The notes under the pieces: generated by a model | Told to the model about the DNA's origin: nothing | Databases searched by the model: none | The model's input: the letters and a program-made list of their open reading frames with translations, nothing else | DNA from: Paenibacillaceae bacterium | GTDB taxonomy: Bacteria; Bacillota; Bacilli; Paenibacillales; YIM-B00363 | NCBI GenBank assembly: GCA_018969805.1 | Contig: JAGWXQ010000048.1 | Coordinates: 1 to 8,929 of the forward strand | DNA: 8,929 bases | Direction: 5' to 3' | Shown: positions 7,514 to 8,929 of the stretch, piece after piece | How the letters are laid out: each line of letters begins with the position of its first letter | Numbering within the stretch: the stretch's first letter is position 1 | Program-made: the position numbers and the translations under genes

Positions 7514-7543
7514 TTGGCGCGCGCGAACAATCACGAGTATAAA
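7514..7543 (+). promoter_or_regulatory. Possible sigma-A promoter (upstream one of a tandem pair)
   Basis: TTGGCG (7514-7519, four of six consensus bases) and TATAAA (7538-7543, five of six) are separated by 18 bases. It would start transcription near 7550. It is 44 bases beyond the tyrA stop and 40 bases upstream of a second, better promoter-like pair. Confidence 0.4.
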
Positions 7544-7553
7544 TAAAAAAACG

Positions 7554-7584
7554 TTGGACAACACATACTGAGATCGTGTATAAT
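7554..7584 (+). promoter_or_regulatory. Probable sigma-A promoter downstream of tyrA
   Basis: A perfect TATAAT stands at 7579-7584. The -35 region reads TTGGACA (7554-7560). Taken as TGGACA the spacer is 18 bases, taken as TTGGAC it is 19. Transcription would begin near 7591. An A-rich tract (7541-7551) just upstream could act as an UP-like element. The first T-tailed hairpin lies only about 35-65 bases downstream, so the product could be a short RNA or an attenuated leader of the exported-protein gene. Confidence 0.6.
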
Positions 7585-7617
7585 CGGCGTATGTTCGTTT
7601 CGTCTCCTTTTCACTCC

Positions 7618-7627
7618 GTGCAACAAA
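7618..7627 (+). repeat. Direct repeat GTGCAACAAA, first copy (second at 7875-7884)
   Basis: The ten bases GTGCAACAAA occur here and again at 7875-7884, 257 bases apart. Each copy touches a hairpin-forming segment: the first runs into the 5' arm of the 7625-7657 hairpin, the second contains the outer 3' arm of the 7845-7881 structure. Two copies of ten bases in such a short region may still be chance. Confidence 0.4.
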
Positions 7628-7657
7628 ACGCTCGTGTTCATAGCGATGCGTTTTTTT
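7625..7657 (+). terminator. Probable intrinsic terminator (hairpin plus T-run)
   Basis: AAAACGCTCG (7625-7634) can pair with CGA-GCGTTTT (7644-7654, with one bulged T at 7647), around a 9-base loop. Seven T's occupy 7651-7657. The pairing of the 5' A's with the T-run is typical of terminators that can work in both directions. The G+C part of the stem is short and contains the bulge, so strength is uncertain. It could end readthrough from the trp operon, or stop transcripts from the promoters at 7514-7584. Confidence 0.5.
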
Positions 7658-7758
7658 CATGACGGATACGTGGTTTGAAAACGAAGTGACCATAAGTGCA
7701 TCGATTTTTTTCTTTGCCCAGACGATGCCACAATGTATGTGCACAACACGCACACATA

Positions 7759-7782
7759 TGGTACAATGAATGTACCTTTTTT
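7759..7782 (+). promoter_or_regulatory. Hairpin with T-run overlapping an extended -10 element
   Basis: GGTACA (7760-7765) and TGTACC (7771-7776) form a 6-base-pair stem with a 5-base loop, followed by six T's (7777-7782), which is the layout of a weak terminator. The same bases read TGgTACAAT (7759-7767), an extended -10 promoter motif, though no good -35 is seen 16-18 bases upstream. If it is a promoter, the exported-protein mRNA would have a leader of about 210 bases. The sequence cannot decide between the two readings. Confidence 0.35.
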
Positions 7783-7827
7783 CAGTAATTATGAAAGTGC
7801 TTCCATCCATTGTGGTTGCGTGAGAGA

Positions 7828-7841
7828 ACGCATCGATGCGT
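7828..7841. repeat. Perfect 14-base palindrome
   Basis: ACGCATCGATGCGT is identical to its own reverse complement. It lies midway between the extended -10 element and the exported-protein gene. Such a palindrome could be the binding site of a dimeric regulator, or simply part of RNA secondary structure. Related strings (GCGATGCG, GCATCG) are common throughout this window, which lowers its weight. Confidence 0.5.
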
Positions 7842-7844
7842 AGG

Positions 7845-7881
7845 GTTGCGTGTTGTTGAGCAACACACGTTTTTGTGCAAC
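7845..7881 (+). promoter_or_regulatory. Nested hairpins with a T-run and alternative pairings in the leader of the exported-protein gene
   Basis: GTGTTG (7850-7855) pairs with CAACAC (7861-7866) around a 5-base loop, and five T's follow at 7870-7874. The flanking GTTGC (7845-7849) can pair with GCAAC at 7877-7881, enclosing this hairpin. It can instead pair with the GCAAC at 7860-7864, which would break it. Mutually exclusive pairings next to a T-run resemble an attenuator or riboswitch expression platform, but all stems are short and no known riboswitch core was recognised. Confidence 0.3.
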
Positions 7882-7984
7882 AAAGTAACGAACAGAAGTA
7901 TGCATAAGGATGGTCGGTCGTTTTTGTCCGCGAACGATGTCCGCAGGAAAAATTACAAATATTCAAGAAATGGCGGTGGAAGCG

Positions 7985-8929
7985 ATGAGACGAAAGGGTG
8001 TTCATGCGTACAAAGCGTTCGTGCTCGGTGCGTTTTGTGGAGTGTTGCTTTGCACGAGCGGGGTACCAGTAGGCTTCGCGCAAACATCCAGTCGAACAGA
8101 TGAAACAGCGCTTAAGCTTGCACAAATAAGGCAAGAAATTATTCGGAGGAAGGCGTTAAAACAACAAAGCTTAGAAGAAGAGGGAAGAAGAATCAGGGTG
8201 CAACAACAGAAAGACGCAGAGGCAGCAAGGCAGAGACAAGGAATTGTGGAATGTAAGACAAACGGAGATGATGCAAAGACAGGGGTGAGTATTCAGGTGG
8301 CTGTGCCACTGGGGACGGGTGCGTGTTTTAACACGAATCAAAATATTTCGATTGTGCGATCAAAAGCAACAATCGGCTCTACGGAGTATCGCGTGTTTAC
8401 TAGGGGAACAAGCGCCACGGTGAAATTCAATCAGGATGATGGCACGACGGTGTTTAATGCTAATGGAACAATTTTAAAAATTGGCAATATCGCCACACAA
8501 ACGGGTTGTGATATCAACCAAAGTAAAACACAGAAGTTGGATGCGCGTTGTTCTTTAAATCTCGTATTTGATAACAACAAGGGTACAATTATTGGCGTTG
8601 GATATACGCGAAACATTTCTGGATCCAATCCCAGTACTGGATCCAACCCGGAGATAGTACTTAATGCATCTACAAATTTCGGACAGTACGATGTGAAGGG
8701 AACGACAAAGTGGAATCCTGAAACGACTGATCCTACGAAACAATTTCCTGGCACATTTAATGCGCAAATTTCAAGGAGTATCGCAGTGGACCCGAGTCTG
8801 AGAGTCACGGGCACTTTGGGATACACGAATGAAAATACGTGCAATAATTTATCGGGAATGACCACATACGGTCTAAGTGGAGCGCAAAAAATTGGTTCTT
8901 TCGCTACAGTTACAGCCGGAGTGAGTGGG
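7985..8929 (+). CDS. Unrecognised exported protein, beta-strand-rich, 3' truncated by window
   Basis: The frame stays open from 7985 to the last base: 315 residues with no stop. I do not recognise a family. Residues 1-32 form a clear signal peptide: MRRKGVHAYK, a hydrophobic core AFVLGAFCGVLL, and a likely cut after GFA32. No lipobox is present. Residues 38-86 are highly charged and Gln/Arg/Glu-rich (LAQIRQEIIRRK, RVQQQKDAEAARQRQ), probably a helix or short coiled coil. From about 90 the protein is Thr/Asn/Gly-rich with alternating polar and hydrophobic residues, as in beta sheets or a beta barrel (for example QISRSIAV, RVTGTLGYT, FATVTAGVSG). The mature part has five cysteines (90, 114, 175, 189, 286) and a short GSNP duplication near 213-222. 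The start at ATG 7985 has GGTGGA 4 bases upstream. In-frame ATGs at 7937 and 7970 would only add a polar tail before the signal peptide. Arginine codons AGA/AGG and AT-rich codons are common, unlike in the trp genes, suggesting a different history. Confidence 0.85.
   Translation, partial: MRRKGVHAYKAFVLGAFCGVLLCTSGVPVGFAQTSSRTDETALKLAQIRQEIIRRKALKQQSLEEEGRRIRVQQQKDAEAARQRQGIVECKTNGDDAKTGVSIQVAVPLGTGACFNTNQNISIVRSKATIGSTEYRVFTRGTSATVKFNQDDGTTVFNANGTILKIGNIATQTGCDINQSKTQKLDARCSLNLVFDNNKGTIIGVGYTRNISGSNPSTGSNPEIVLNASTNFGQYDVKGTTKWNPETTDPTKQFPGTFNAQISRSIAVDPSLRVTGTLGYTNENTCNNLSGMTTYGLSGAQKIGSFATVTAGVSG
8619..8650 (+). repeat. Two-copy 18-base repeat inside the exported-protein gene
   Basis: CTGGATCCAATCCC (8619-8632) returns as CTGGATCCAACCCG (8637-8650), a period of 18 bases or 6 codons. 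At protein level it gives SGSNPS-TGSNPE, a likely surface loop or turn between beta strands. A local slippage duplication is the simplest cause. Confidence 0.7.

Larger units (their letters stand above)
7471..7984. other. 514-base non-coding region between tyrA and the exported-protein gene
   Basis: No convincing gene lies here on either strand. Candidate starts (for instance 7591, 7733, 7791 on + and 7660 on -) lack ribosome binding sites. The base composition is clearly more AT-rich than the operon, with runs of A (7545-7551) and of T (7651-7657, 7705-7711, 7777-7782, 7870-7874). It contains two promoter-like pairs, several T-tailed hairpins and a 14-base palindrome, listed separately. In Bacillus, aroE (EPSP synthase) would follow tyrA, but no trace of it is visible. 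Confidence 0.75.

Noticed and set aside
7506..7533. GC-rich alternating segment flanked by ATTG/CAAT with T's on the minus strand, a possible minus-strand terminator
   Set aside because: The outer stem is only four pairs, the inner GCGC part cannot form a long stem with a proper loop, and no minus-strand gene ends here.
7591..7662. Short frame of 23 codons starting at the predicted transcription start of the TATAAT promoter, a possible leader peptide
   Set aside because: There is no ribosome binding site, the ATG would be at the very 5' end, and there is no run of a regulatory amino acid.
7733..7843. Small frame of 36 codons (MYVHNTHTYG...) in the intergenic region
   Set aside because: No ribosome binding site, and the frame spans the extended -10/hairpin element. 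Nothing supports translation.
7937..7984. Longer start for the exported protein (ATG 7937 or 7970)
   Set aside because: Neither has a Shine-Dalgarno at a normal distance, and the added residues would precede a typical signal peptide. ATG 7985 has GGTGGA at 4 bases.
7163..8134. Minus-strand frame of 323 residues across the intergenic region, including a segment starting MKKTHRYEHERF with a hydrophobic stretch (SNVFLFILVIV)
   Set aside because: The inner part looks slightly protein-like, but no Shine-Dalgarno precedes any start, the frame runs on into antisense tyrA, and the ATG at 7660 lies in the T-tailed hairpin. Kept only as a remote possibility.

Overview
The window holds the 3' end and full downstream part of a Bacillus-type tryptophan supra-operon, trpE(partial)-trpD-trpC-trpF-trpB-trpA-hisC-tyrA, all on the + strand (1-7470). 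It is followed by a 514-base non-coding stretch with promoter- and terminator-like signals (7471-7984) and the first 315 codons of an unrecognised exported protein (7985-8929), which runs off the window.

Organism: the gene order trpEDCFBA-hisC-tyrA, with no trpG between trpE and trpD, is the arrangement known from Bacillus and relatives. The trpD ribosome binding site matches a 16S 3' end of the CCTCCTTTCTA kind over 13 bases. Both point to Bacillota, most likely a Bacilli-like lineage with a fairly GC-rich genome. This is an inference from synteny and sequence memory. The species cannot be named, and another phylum that has acquired this operon is not excluded.

Layout: the genes are packed very tightly. 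Only trpE and trpD are separated (16 bases). trpD and trpC overlap by 11 bases, and every later junction (trpC/F, trpF/B, trpB/A, trpA/hisC, hisC/tyrA) is a 4-base ATGA overlap, so the whole block is probably one transcript with coupled translation. Together the genes take chorismate to anthranilate and on to tryptophan (TrpE, D, C, F, B, A; the glutaminase subunit is missing here). HisC serves histidine synthesis and probably also tyrosine/phenylalanine transamination, and TyrA makes the tyrosine precursor. The operon leader and its control elements lie upstream of the window.

After tyrA the base composition drops towards AT. In Bacillus the next gene would be the EPSP synthase gene (aroE), but here it is absent. 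Instead there are two possible sigma-A promoters, a hairpin plus T-run just downstream of them, further T-tailed hairpins and a 14-base palindrome. Then comes a gene for a signal-peptide protein with a charged helix and a beta-strand-rich, cysteine-containing body. This right-hand part, from 7471 on, is the least ordinary portion of the window. No tRNA, rRNA, CRISPR array, insertion sequence or transposase was seen.
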